Notes under the pieces: model-generated
Told to the model about the DNA's origin: nothing
Seen by the model: only the letters and a program-made list of their open reading frames with translations
The model's database searches: none
Shown: piece by piece, positions 46,066 through 56,765 of the stretch
Position numbering within the stretch: the first letter of the stretch is position 1
Layout of the letters: every line of letters begins with the position of its first letter
Translations under genes and position numbers: made by a program
Assembly: GCA_963556195.1 (NCBI GenBank)
Contig: OY744516.1
Location: forward strand, 29,402,183 to 29,466,182
Origin: Sepiola atlantica
Lineage: Eukaryota > Mollusca > Cephalopoda > Sepiida > Sepiolidae
DNA: 64,000 nt
Direction: 5' to 3'

Positions 46066-46789
46066 CTTTTAATGAAGATCTTTCAGCTTAGTTTTTTCTA
46101 CACATTTCGTATTGAAATTCATTCATCAACAATAGCTTGGATGTTTACATGAGGCGTCTTGAGTTAGTGCAAATCCTCTGAATAATGTTGGAACCCTACC
46201 ACTAACCTTTAAGCTAATCCTAACCCTGAGTCCAGATGGCAACAGACCCCCACACACAAACACACAAAAAAAAGCCCAAAAGAATAATACATCAAAAAAA
46301 TGTTTACGCAATTTATCAGCCTCTGTCCTCTATTTGCATCTTCTATCCACCAATTTTTTTTTTTTTTTTAAACGAACAATATTTTTAAAAACAATTAAAA
46401 ACATTGGTCTCCTCTGGGCAATCAAGAAAAAATACATGTTAAATTGTTTACGGAAAAAAAAGTGTGTTTTGTTCGCTGAGCGTTCGGGTAGCTACATATG
46501 TCAAGACTCGGGAATCTCCGTCAGTACTGAAATTCTTTGGATGTCTATTCTGCATTAGCACCCTCTTCCTCTTCTGTCGGATTTACCCTTTGCACTTCCT
46601 TCTAACTCATTGTCACTGGGCTTACTTAGGATATCCAGATTTCTCTGTATTTTCCTGAACCAATATCAGCCTATCCTGACTACTTGTTTTCACGTAATCC
46701 ATCTTCACAGTTTTCCCCGTATTCTGTGTTCCACAATAGTGTACGCATTTATTAGAAGGTCTGAAACTGAGCCTGAACTGTTCCTGACA

Positions 46790-47000
46790 TTATTTTATTT
46801 TTTATGCTTAACAAAATTTCGAGTTGTAGTAAAAAAAAAAATTTAAAAAAATAAATAATAAAAAAATTTAAAAAATAAATAAATATATATATATATATAT
46901 TTATTTATTTTTTAAATTTTTTATTTATTTTATTTTATTTTATTTTTTTTTTTTTTTTTTACTACAACTCGAAATTTTGTTAAGCATAAAAATAAAATAA
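46790..47000. repeat. Palindrome, ~42-bp arms with A/T-rich interior
   Basis: TTATGCTTAACAAAATTTCG then AGTTGTAGTA (left, to 46831) is inverted at 46961-46991. The interior is poly-A/AT/poly-T and is itself near-palindromic. It ends at 47000, exactly where the hammerhead-bearing repeat begins. Confidence 0.9.
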
Positions 47001-47021
47001 CCGGTAGTGAATAGTCATACT

Positions 47022-47073
47022 TCTACGCTGAAGAGTCTTGATTGAAAAGAGACGAAACGTATACGTCCGTAGA
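47022..47073 (+). ncRNA. Hammerhead ribozyme, first copy
   Basis: Stem I TCTACG (47022-47027) pairs with CGTAGA (47068-47073). Core CTGAAGA is at 47028-47034, the A replacing U at the tolerant position 7. Stem II is GTCTT (47035-47039) with GAGAC (47049-47053). GAAA is at 47054-47057. Stem III is the palindrome ACGTA/TACGT (47057-47066), followed by C at 47067, giving a GUC cleavage site. Every invariant core base is present. Confidence 0.85.
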
Positions 47074-47360
47074 TAATAAACAACAACAAATATTTTTCAT
47101 ATTTGTCGCTCCTTAATAATTAGTAGAGCACTTTAGTAGTAGTGCAAATACAGCGTGACGTCATTTGCTTTATAATGCATCATTCCTTAATATAAGTAGA
47201 ATGCCTGTGTCGCTCATCGCCGCTTATAAATGTATTTAAACTACCACAGTTTATCAGCTGTTCGGATATTGGCCAGGAGGTTTAAGACGTTGGATTGAAG
47301 TTGAAAAATACTTATAATCCAGGGTTTCGAATGGAGTGACCGGTAGTGAATAGTCATACT

Positions 47361-47412
47361 TCTACGCTGAAGAGTCTTGATTGAAAAGAGACGAAACGTA
47401 TACGTCCGTAGA
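47361..47412 (+). ncRNA. Hammerhead ribozyme, second copy
   Basis: Base-for-base the same as 47022-47073, shifted by 339. The predicted cleavage follows C at 47406. The tRNA-like block ends about 20 nt upstream of it. Confidence 0.85.
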
Positions 47413-47441
47413 TAATAAACAACAACAAATATTTTTCATAT

Positions 47442-47477
<36 letters not shown>

Positions 47478-47939
47478 CCCATTCTCATTTCCTTCTTGTG
47501 TTGTAACCTTTGACTTGTCAATTTAATTTAAACATAGAACATGGAAAGCACGAATTCCAAATAAAAGAAGAGACAGTATAAAATAACAAAACTGTTATTC
47601 TCTCCCGGCAAGGGCAGACAACTCCACATTTGCGAGCAGGAGTTATTTCCCATGTCTGGCATCTGCTATTCTATATCTGACCTTCACAATGGCTTAAATT
47701 TCTATCAAAGAAAGAGAAAAGGAGAAGGGGATGAGAGCAAAAGAGGGAGTGGAGTAGAAAAATGAGAAAGAAAGAATTTTTTTTTTCAACTTTCTCTAAA
47801 TTTAACAGACAGTAGAACAAATTGGCTCTTTCATCATAAAATAAATATTTTCAATGACGATTATTGATTTTGTGATGATTAGATTGGGTTTGAACAGCCG
47901 ATTAAAAAAATTAAACTGTTCTGTCAATTTAAAAAATTG

Positions 47940-48090
47940 TTTTGCCATTTTCGTCTCGACAGAAAAAAGGCAGCGTTCTCTGCCTGCGTTTATGCTCTCT
48001 GTGACAGCCTGCCAGAGGAGATTGTGACGATGCCTACCATATCAAGGTTTAAAGTGGTCTTGAACAAACATTCAGACGATATATAGATGT
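47940..48090 (+). pseudogene. LINE C-terminal fragment
   Basis: The plus strand reads LCDSLPEEIVTMPTISRFKV then VLNKHSDD, the end of a CR1-group RT (W-N-S-L-P...F-K-x-x-L-D-K-H). Confidence 0.6.
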
Positions 48091-48224
48091 AATATCTTCT
48101 GTCTTTTTACATCGCTTGTAGCACTTTATTTTTTTGCCAATAAAATTGAATGATCCTCAACTTTTTAACTTTGATAAATACTATTTGGTCCCCCGATTTA
48201 TAAAATCGGTGGACTTATGTTTTG

Positions 48225-48710
48225 AGGCATGTCCATCCGTCCGTCCGCAACCATCCATTGAATTTCTCTGAAATTTTGCATGAAGTTGTAACTTTGGTCA
48301 GGTTAGAAAGTGACATTCTCCGATTTTTGAAAAAAAATCTGGTTAGCCCCCAGGGGGTCAAAAGCCCCCGAAATCGCAAAAAATGTCATTTTTTGCCCCA
48401 TAACATTTCATCCATCCATTCAATTTCTCTGAAACTTGGCCAAAATGTGGAGGCAATTGTTCCTAATAGAAAATAAGTATCGCTGACCTTGGAAAAAATC
48501 TGGTTCGTGCCCTCAAGGGGTCAAAAGCCTCCAAAGTGGCAAAAAATGACCCTTTTCTCTCATAACGTTTGATCCATCGCTTCAATTTTTCTGAAACTTG
48601 GCCAAAATGTAGAGGCAATTGTTCTGAATATAAAATGAGCTTCCTTGACCTCAGAAAAATTCTGGTTCACGCCCCAGGGGATCAAAAATGCCCCAAATTG
48701 CCCAAATTTA
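48225..48710. repeat. ~157-bp tandem repeat, three copies
   Basis: CATCCATTCAATTTCTCTGA then AACTTGGCCAAAATGTGGAG recurs near 48254, 48411 and 48570, each followed by a TCTGGTT...GGGGTCAAAAGCC segment. Copies are about 80 percent alike by eye. Confidence 0.85.
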
Positions 48711-49048
48711 TTGCATTTTACACTCGCCACATCGATTCACATACAGAGGGGGACCATGCACGCATGGCTTGTTTTCTTTTGAATTTATTAATTTAAGTGA
48801 AATAAAACTTTTGTTCTGTCAAATTAAAATACAACAACTTTGTCCTGTCAATATAAGTAACTAAAAGTATACGCATCCCAGGATGGGTAAAATTAATTCT
48901 CTGAACAGAACAGTTTTGCACCACTTTTATGTCCTGTTAACAAGATTAAAATCAAGATATGATGATAATAAATCTTATGTTTAGAATCCTTATTCTAATT
49001 TTTATCAAAATCAATTACATGATTTTGATTCTAGAAAATGTCTAAAAT

Positions 49049-49270
49049 TTAATGCTTTGGGAGCTGTGCAGCTAGATGTTTGTTCACATTAATTTTAAAT
49101 TTCTGCATGTCGGTACAGTCGGGGAAACAGGAAGCAGGGATGGAGTTCGAAAGCTTGGTCGCTCTAGGAAAGAAGCTATTGGAGTAGAAGGCTCTCCGGC
49201 ATCTGGGGACCTCCACAGTGAATGGATGGGATTGCTTAATTGGTGTCTCATGACTATGGATCAAATTCAA
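49049..49270 (-). pseudogene. LINE C-terminal fragment, same family as 50552-51933
   Basis: The minus strand reads HPFTVEVPRCRRAFYSNSFF then PRATKLSNSIPASCFPDCTD, matching residue for residue the end of the larger LINE copy. Confidence 0.8.
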
Positions 49271-50290
49271 TGCAAATCTGATATATCTGAATTTTGAAAT
49301 AGGAGCTGGTTCCCATATTATGCCCCCTAAAAACCCTTTAAAATATTCGAAAGAAACTGAAACTTTGCATAAAACTAAATTATACTAAATGTAACCCACT
49401 TTGACCCCTTACGCCTTACCCCTTATGTTCCAAAATTCATAATGATCGGTTAATTAGTTTAAGAGTGAATCTTGTACATACAAATATATAATCATATATA
49501 CATACCAAACTTTATATCGGTAGAGATTTTGTACAACTAAAATTGTTTTCAAAACGATGATAAAACAGTGAGTCTGTCGTTGGGTCCATTGAATCACTGA
49601 GTGTACCTATATTTTATTCTGAAAGGCATTTAAAATTAAAAACTTATCTTTTTAACTTTATTGTATTTTTGATTTTTATGTTTCAGGCAGCAAGATAAGA
49701 GGCGAGTGTGTAAGAAATATGATTACTATGGGAAATTTCCACGGCAGGTTAAAAATTAGGTAGAGTGGAATTTTACAAATAGAATTTGAATAAGGCTACG
49801 TTTCCCCGGAAGTGACGTCACACAGACAGGAAACAGCTAGGCTTACGTGGTGAAAGGGTTTGGATAGCTACTGTCTAACCCGAAAAATGTTTATAAAACC
49901 CAATTTTATTTCTCAATGTTTTTTTTTTATTAATAAGAGCAGATGGAAACTTTGTCACATCACCACCGAAATACGACCAGTGAGTATTGTTGGTGAAGTG
50001 AATGTATGTACCATGGGGATTGACGAACACACCAGCTATGTTACAGCAAGACCTTCTGAAAAAGACACTTGTTTATTTCTTGGTTTAAATTCTGCAAAGA
50101 TTTTGAGGTGCCGAATCTGCACTTGGTCTTAAGGAACTTTGTAGAAATATCTTTTATAATTGGTCACACCTTTTTCATGAAATTTTCTCAGAAGGATTCC
50201 AAAGAAAAAAAATATGCATATTTAATGAATTGATCTGTTTCATTTGGCAAACCAAAATGTTATAATAAAAGACAAACAATAATGACTTAC

Positions 50291-50359
50291 CTCCAAAACT
50301 TCTTAGCAAACTCATATATCCACGTTCAGAATAGCAAGTCCGGTGACCAGAAGCGTAGT
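50291..50359 (-). CDS. QVR/sleepless-like Ly6 protein, penultimate exon
   Basis: A minus-strand exon of 69 nt has an acceptor (ttatcttttag) before 50359 and a donor (GGAG/gtaagtcatt) after 50291. It is phase 1 on both sides, as is usual for Ly6-fold genes, and only one frame is open: YASGHRTCYSERGYMSLLRS FG. In sleepless the segment before the last exon reads R-x-C-x-x-R-G, comparable to HRTCYSERG here. The donor phase fits the exon at 43978-44174, across a 6.1 kb intron that holds repeats and the hammerhead element. I could not find the upstream exon encoding the first cysteines. Confidence 0.65.
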
Positions 50360-50551
50360 CTAAAAGATAATTTAATAGAAATTTTAAATAAAATAAACAA
50401 TATCAACAATTCATTTACTTTTGTTTATAGCTGTTATTTTTTTTTTTTTTTAACATAGTTCACCCCAAACAAGGCAGGCCCCCACTCTAGATGGAACGGG
50501 CTACTGAGAAATAGGGTGAGAGTTTGTTTTTTTTTTTTTTGGGGGGGGGGG

Positions 50552-51933
50552 TCAACCTAAATTGGGAGTTGCGCAGTGAGATGTCTGTTTATTTATATTA
50601 GTTTTAAATTTCTGCATGTCAGTACCGTCAGGAAAACAGGGAGCAGTGAGGGAGTTCCAGAGTCCAGCAGCACGAGGAAAGAAGCTTTTAGAGTAGAAAG
50701 CTCTTCGGCATCTGGGGACCTCCACAGTGAATGGATTTGGCAGATTGTTGGGTTGGTCTAGTGAATTTACGTTGTGGGGGTACCAGAGCAGCAAGCTCAT
50801 CAGAGCACAATACATTGAAGTACTTGTAAAACAAGCACAAGGAAGCAACATTGCGGCAATGTGACAGGAGCTGGAGCTTGGTAGATAGTGAGGGACCTAT
50901 CAAGTTGACTACTCTTTTTTCGACCTTGTCTAAGAGAGAGAGACTAGTGGATGATGCCCCAGCCCAGATGTGGCAACAATACTCCATGCATGGGCGGATG
51001 GTGGCTTTGTAGAGATACAGGATACAGAGATACAAGATAATGTCAGGTGTGAGGAGTTTACTAACATGATAGAGGGAGCCTACCTTCTTTGTTGCAGCCT
51101 TGGCAATGTCTTCAATGTATTTGTTGCAATTCATGTGTCCTGTGAAGGTTAGACAGAGGAGTTTGAATGTTGAACTCTCAGGTAGGGTGTTATTTACCAT
51201 GAAAGTCGGTGGTTGGAGAGGTTTCTTGTAGTTATCGAAGGAAATGAGCTTTGTCTTTGCGGCATTAAAAGTTACCAACCATTTATGACCCCAATCCACT
51301 ACAGCCTGGAGGTTATTTTCTAAATATTCAGCCATTGCCTCGGATATGATCGCGTCTGTTTTGCCCACATGACGAGAGTAGAGCATGGTGTCATCAGCAA
51401 ATAAATCAATCTCAGACTCTATGTCATCAGGGAGATCATTTATGAAGATCAGGAACAATAAAGGTCCAAGGATAGATCCCTGGGGTACACCAGCATTTAT
51501 GTCATTGTTTGGATGAATGGCCATCGAAGACAACCTGGATTTTTCTTTTGTTTAGGAAGGATCTAATTATATTAAGTAATTGGCCAGTAATACCGTATGA
51601 GCATATTTTCAGGAGAAGCCCTTTATGCCATACCTTGTCAAAGGCCTTGGTTATATCAAGCGCTACTGCCCTAGCTTCACCTGCCTTGTCGAGTGTATGA
51701 GACATGTGTTCAGAGATGACCGTTAGGATGTCTGCAGTTGATCGTTCTTATCTAAATCCATACTGGCGGTCAGAAAAAGTTTAGCATTAACTAAGTGCCG
51801 GACTATCACTAGATTGATTAAGGATTCAAAGATTTTAGCAAAGATTGGGAGTAGACTGATTGGGCGGTAGTTCTGATCATTGGTTTTATTCCCAGAATTC
51901 TTGTAGACTGGTACCACAGAGGCAATTTTTCTT
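50552..51933 (-). mobile_element. 5'-truncated LINE with long RT frame, inserted in an LTR element
   Basis: The minus strand begins at [20 protein letters not shown] then [16 protein letters not shown], continues ALDITKAFDKVWHKGLLLKI, then a 281-codon frame with NAGVPQGSILGPLLFLIFIN, FADDTMLYSRH and FNAAKTKLISF, and ends FTVEVPRCRRAFYSKSFFPR. These are RT blocks of the CR1/Jockey group with the F-A-D-D catalytic box intact. Frameshifts near 51700 and 50850 split it. Sequence beyond 51933 changes abruptly to an LTR-element pol frame. A G-run and T-run at 50527-50550 may mark the tail. A second copy lies at 61968-63760. Confidence 0.85.
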
Positions 51934-53700
51934 CTTTGCCCCGTTCGACACGCCATTTTCCTTTGACGGAGTCTTCCACCTTAACCTCCTCCACCACCTC
52001 GCGTATCAACTGCACAACATTCTCAGTCACTGTGTCATCCCAGCGGCCGCCTTCGGTCCGCCTTTTTATATAGCTGCATGCTACTCTGAGCCACCCGCAA
52101 ATGGGGTAATGGCCAACCAGCTTCCCACATATGGAGAACAGCTCTCTCTTAGTCAGTCCGTCTGAGATATCGGGCACCTCATTACCCCGTCCGAACATCA
52201 ACGTCCCCTCCTTATTCCTTTGTAGCTTTAGTCCTAGGGCCATGCCATTTTCTAGTGGCTCAGGTGGCTTCGCAATCAACCCATATCTTCCAACGTGATT
52301 GCTAACACTTTCCGCGGACAGTTTTCCTTCCTCGACCAGGATGTCATCAATATATGAGCTTGTGGCCCTCTCCACCTCGTTATTTTTCCCCAGCACTGTT
52401 TTCAAAATTGCAGTCATAATTTTGGGTGCAGAACTGAGCCCAAAACCCAACCTTGTCAAGCAAAATGTCTGACCCTTGAACTTAACCAGCTGGTACCGCC
52501 ATAGCTTCTCGTCTATGTGTATCTGGAGGTAGGCTGATTTTAGGTCCACAATCTTGCTTGCCCGCTCCATCTTCCTCCACTCTCGCATTACTTCCTCGCA
52601 AACGTCGATACCGTCCCCTGTGTGGCAAGCAATATGCTGGTTTAGCTCTCTGTAGTCCAATACTGACTTAACCTTCCCTTTGGTGGGCTGGACTACCGCC
52701 ATGAGTGGTAGGACTCCGTCTGCTTCCCCGGATCATGGTACAAGGATACCTTCCTCAATCCACCTCGCTATCTCTTTCTCAAATTCAGCCCTTGTGTCAC
52801 CATTCAGAGTACTTTCGTAGCACCCAACTTGATTTTTTAGTATTGGCGGCTCTGAAACCCAACGCCATTCCACCGTCCACTTATCTCCATCAAAACTGGC
52901 CTGAAAGTCTTTGTCTTTGATTTGGCACGGTTCCGCCTTCTTGGCTTTAACACTCTCCATTCCTGCCAATCTGACTGGGCGCTCGCATCCAAATGTGATC
53001 ATGCCCATGCTAAACATAGCACCCCCTAGTCGATCGATGACATCCAGGCACAACACAACATCAACACCTGCAACAAGCCGCTCCATCACAATTGCCCTCA
53101 CCTCAAGTTCGGTCTCTCTCACTATTATTCTCACAGTGCACATTCCTCGGCACATCACCACACGGCCATCAACCGCCCTCACACTGGTCGTTCCATGCCA
53201 AGATTTCGCAACATCCGTTGTCACCAACGTGGTCGTGCAGTCGGTATCAACCAGGGCTTTGGCTCTCTTCCCGTTTGCGGTGACCTCCACCTGTTGTAAT
53301 GCAGTCCTATGCGCCGTCACTTGATACGGGGGACCCACTGGCGCTATGGCACCCCTCTAATCGTTTCCCTGCACCGTGCAGGTTCGGCTGATATGCCCAG
53401 TTTGTCCACAACGGAAGCAGATTATGCCAGTCTTAGGTTCTCGGAAGTCCCATACAAAATGAGGCCCCTGGCATCGAAAACATTTCACTGGGGCTTTTCC
53501 AGGTGACCGCGGTTGCCTCCAACTGGTGACTCTTCTTTGTCAGCACCCTGGCATGGGTCAGCACTTCATCCATGTTCATGCTCTCGATCATTGTCAGTCT
53601 CTGCAGCTCTGTGAACACACTATCAGGAAGACCAGTCACAAACGTCATTTTTACAAAAACAAACAAACAGAACGGCATAAATATAAGAAAGCGAGTACAG
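51934..53700 (-). mobile_element. LTR retrotransposon gag-pol (protease and RT), interrupted by a LINE
   Basis: In minus-strand order: a gag end with MTFVTGLPDSVFTELQRLTM, two zinc-knuckle-like blocks VKCFRCQGPHFVWDF and ICFRCGQTGHISRTC (about 53480-53370), a protease with ALVDTDCTTTLV (D-T-D in place of D-T/S-G) and DVVLCLDVIDRL, then ARWIEEGILVP, LDYRELNQHIACHTGDGIDV, KIVDLKSAYLQIHIDE and SYIDDILVEE (RT active site). The RT frame breaks off at about 51934, where the LINE begins. A frameshift near 53340 separates gag and pol, and a stop near 52730 lies between protease and RT. The remainder (RNase H, integrase) is not seen on the far side of the LINE. Confidence 0.85.
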
Positions 53701-53744
53701 GTTAAATCCTGAATAAAAATGTCAAGACTCTGGTTCAGATGTGT

Positions 53745-54483
53745 CGATAATCAAGAAAAGGCTGAATAAACAAACAAAATAGCCAGAACGGTGACTGGTA
53801 AAAAAATTAAATTCGAGGGTGAAATTATTACCAACGTTACTTTAAACGGAACTACCAAAAAATTGAAAATGTTTGTATTAAAAAACACCCACAATTTATT
53901 TGGCACAGACTGGATGTAACAGTTTAATCTATGGGATTCACCAGTCAACACGTTTTTCCAGAAAATAGAAAATCTGATGATCGAGTCAGAAAAAGTAAAC
54001 AAGGAATTGGAAAAAGAAAAACTTTCCTGAATTTTTTTTCTGGCGGTCTAGGTCGATGTAAAAAGATGTCAACAAAGTTTTAACTGAAAAGAAACATTCC
54101 TTGTTCATAAGTCAAAAACAAAGAACTATGTAGACATAACAAAAAAAATACAAACCAACCATTAACAAACAAAAATACCAAGTATACGAAAACAACCTAC
54201 AGGGAATAAAAACTGAAAAATTATCCCGATTTAATCAATGATATGAGAAATATTTTGCTAGAAATAAAAACGATTATCAAAAATCCAACCACAAGAAAAA
54301 TACAGCACTCCCCAGGAAGAAGAATTATACATACCATATATGACATTTTCGATATACAAATGTTTCAAGCAGCCCCAGAAAAGCGACAATCTGAAAAGAA
54401 ACGGAAGTCTCCGGATCTTATCGTTATCAATCAAAAAAGGAAACGATACTGAGACTCCTGCTGAGATAATGTTTCGAAGGGGG
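53745..54483 (+). mobile_element. Second LTR-retrotransposon fragment (protease end and C-terminal tail)
   Basis: The plus strand reads FEGEIITNVTLNGTTKKLKM then NLFGTDWM, the end of a retropepsin; a very similar run lies in the element at 16155-18440. After many stops a basic tail RKSPDLIVINQKRKRY precedes CGAAGGGGGTGTTACA (about 54474), which looks like a polypurine tract joined to an LTR start (TGTTACA). Most of pol is deleted. Confidence 0.6.
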
Positions 54484-54519
54484 TGTTACAGGTCCACAAC
54501 ACTATTTAAAGTACTGCCA

Positions 54520-54790
54520 TAGACAGCTGTGTCGTTTGTGTAGATGTCAACAAATAATCTCAGGATATGATTTGAAAGATCATTGATGTAGATCAAAGAA
54601 AGGGATTAGATCCAGAATAGATCTTTGATGCATGCCGGCATTGATACTATGTGCTTTAAATTTCTATCCATCGACTACTTTTATAGGCCTATCAGCGATC
54701 AAGGATTTTATGGTTGCGAAAACATTGCCAGATTTCTCATAACTAGAAAGGGTGTGAAGCAAAAGGCTGAAGTTCTGTGTAAAATAAAAC
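54520..54790 (-). pseudogene. LINE RT fragment
   Basis: A minus-strand segment reads INAGMHQRSILDLIPFFDLH, a decayed form of the A-G-V-P-Q-G-S-I-L-G-P box, followed by SFKSYPEIIC. Confidence 0.5.
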
Positions 54791-54882
54791 AACATTAATT
54801 TTCAGATTTTTAGTTTAAATTAGACATGATATATAGTTAAAAGAAAATAAAGTCAATGTTTATTTTTAAAATTACAACTTAC

Positions 54883-55200
54883 CTTAAAACATAACCATGG
54901 TGTTTTAAGTTAAATGTTGAAATCGAAGCTCTTACCATAACTCCATTTTTAATCCAACCTGGATTTTTTTCTTCGAAGATAGTTCATTTCGACATCTTAC
55001 AATCGAACTGTCCCAAAACATCTTCAAATATCAAATTATGAGAGTGGGTTGCGTTACAGTTGTATACAAGCATTTGATACTTGTAAACGCCTTTAGTTTC
55101 GTTTATGTCTATGGAAGCCTTTATGTAACCCGATTTTATTTCTACCTTATTTTGTGTTTTTATAACAATACCAGGTTTTACTATTGGAATCTATAACATT
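54883..55200 (-). pseudogene. Broken Cu2-monooxygenase-like exon (DBH-like family)
   Basis: The minus strand reads NVIDSNSKTWYCYKNTK, then after a frameshift near 55150 VEIKSGYIKASIDINETKGV then YKYQMLVYNCN, EDVLGQFDCKMSK, a TGA (54986-54984) and finally KNGVMVRASISTFNLKHHGY before a good donor (TTTTAAG/gtaagttg) at 54883. In DBH-family enzymes a T-T-Y-W-C block is followed about 20 residues later by a K-x-E-P-x-I strand and V-H-H-M-L-L-Y-x-C, the copper-A histidine pair. Spacing and cysteines agree here, but the histidine pair reads Y-Q. It could be the next part of the gene with the exon at 61574-61690, now degenerate. The frameshift and stop argue against function, unless they are assembly errors. 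Confidence 0.45.
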
Positions 55201-55259
55201 CTCATTGATTTATCAGTCGTCGTCTCCCTTATCCCTTTAACAGACGCATTTATTGGCCA

Positions 55260-55850
55260 ACACTTAACTCAATGACTGCTCATTTAGGGGTCACGTGAGT
55301 CTATATAAACCCAAGCACACGGGGCTCCAGCCTTTTTTCAACTAATTTATTTTACTATCAGGACATCAGGTTACTGCTGGGCAACAGAAGTCTACGAAGG
55401 CTGTTGCTGGCAGCCAACCTCCTCCTCCTCCTTCACCTCCCCGTTTCCTACTATCCTGGATAAGGTCGGACTACATCGTGACAAAGCCCTCAGACGGCAG
55501 TTTGAAGGCAGCCATTCCTCTATGTCCAGTTTTCCCACTTTGGTTGACATCGAACTGACTGCTTTTGCAACAGTTTGCAGCCAACATACATTTCTTCCGC
55601 AACGAAAACAGACAGAATCAACGGAACCAGCGTGCTAGCTATTACCAGAACTTTCTGCCTTGTTTAAGTTATAGCAAAAGCACGTATTTGCAAGCCGCCT
55701 CATTATGTACCTACACCGTGTTCTGTTGTATATCATTCTTTATTACTTGCCCAAGTAAAATTGTTTAATTATATACAGCGTTGTCGTCCCTTCTATCCAA
55801 AAGATGCCGCTACCAATTTTAATTTCAGTGCTTAATTACGAGGAATAGTC
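55260..55850 (+). promoter_or_regulatory. Possible solo LTR or transposon promoter
   Basis: GGGGTCACGTGAGTCTATAT then AAACCC contains an E-box-like CACGTG and a TATAAA, followed by a C-rich, exon-like stretch. It resembles LTR promoters, but no direct-repeat partner or borders were found. Nothing else codes in this interval with confidence. Confidence 0.3.
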
Positions 55851-56219
55851 ATACTTTTACACATGCGGTAATTGACATTTCTTTCGGGGATAAAAATGAA
55901 TCCCCACATTACAGACAATGGAATATTTCATGTTTTTCAGAAGAAAAAAAAAACAAATTTAAAAAAACACGAAAATAAATCTACAACAATTTAAAATATG
56001 TTTAATTTGATCCAACAAGAGGTATTGCCACCTGTAGTTTTAAATTCAAATTAAAAAAAAAATCACCGGTCAAAATTATTCAAAATTATTTCAAAAATGT
56101 TCATATTTTTTATAAAACAATGAGAAATTTTGATAGCGAAATATTATTAAAGAAGGAAATCTGGGAATAATAAAATTCAAATTTAAAAAATTAAATTAAT
56201 CTGTTACTAATAAAAATTT

Positions 56220-56620
56220 TGTATCTGTCTTCTGAAGCCGAAAATATACTATTACTTCTATTACTAATGCAGATTTTGTATCTGTCTGTCTGAATCCGAA
56301 GTTATACTATTACTTCTATGAATGTACTAACGTACTATCTTTCAATGCTCAATTCAGTTAAGTAGTGCAGTATCTGTTATGTTGTCATGAAACCATCCTC
56401 CCAGGCATTACCTGCTCCTTATAGTGTAATATATGTTCGTTCGTCATGATACCATCCTCCAAGGTATTAAACCCCTCTTTTTGTGGGTGGGGGTAGTGTA
56501 GTATCCATTCTGTGGTCATGACAGTGTCCTCCCAAGTATTACCTCTTCCTTTTGGGGGTAGTATAGTATCCGTTCTGTTGTGATGAGACAATCCCCCAGG
56601 CATTATATCCTCCTTTGGTC
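56220..56620 (-). repeat. LINE 3' tail with ~75-bp repeats (copy 3, inverted)
   Basis: CATGATACCATCCTCC with CTCCTT and a TAGTGTAGTATCTGTT motif recurs four times, then GAAGCCGAAAATATACTATT and its neighbour GAATCCGAAGTTATACTATT. This is the reverse complement of 45720-46065. Confidence 0.75.
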
Positions 56621-56765
56621 TGGGTAGCTTACGTCAACAAGAAATTGTCACAATCGACTGTTTATTATCAAACTCAACGCTTACATTATTTACACTAGTT
56701 AACACATAACTCAACAAGTTTAGGGCTTAGCTAATAAAACAAGAGCTTTTAGGCAAAATTCGACT

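Larger units (their letters stand above)
47001..47438 (+). mobile_element. Retrozyme-like SINE: 339-bp unit with Pol III-like boxes between two hammerheads
   Basis: The stretch CCGGTAGTGAATAGTCATAC and everything after it to ATATTTTTCATAT occurs at 47001 and again, identical, at 47340. The period is 339 bp. Just before the second hammerhead is a tRNA-like block with an A-box-like TGGCCAGGAGG (47270-47280) and a B-box-like GGGTTTCGAATGG (47322-47334). Each copy carries a full hammerhead (separate entries), so a transcript spanning both sites would release a 339-nt monomer. The array totals about 1.3 units, which fits reverse transcription around a circular RNA. Schistosome Sm-alpha repeats and metazoan retrozymes have this layout. 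No protein is encoded; mobilisation would need an RT in trans, perhaps from the Penelope-like or LINE elements nearby. Confidence 0.8.

Noticed and set aside
49860..50132. 90-codon plus-strand frame
   Set aside because: No recognisable domain, low-complexity start and no splice partners; it lies in the Ly6 intergenic or intronic sequence.
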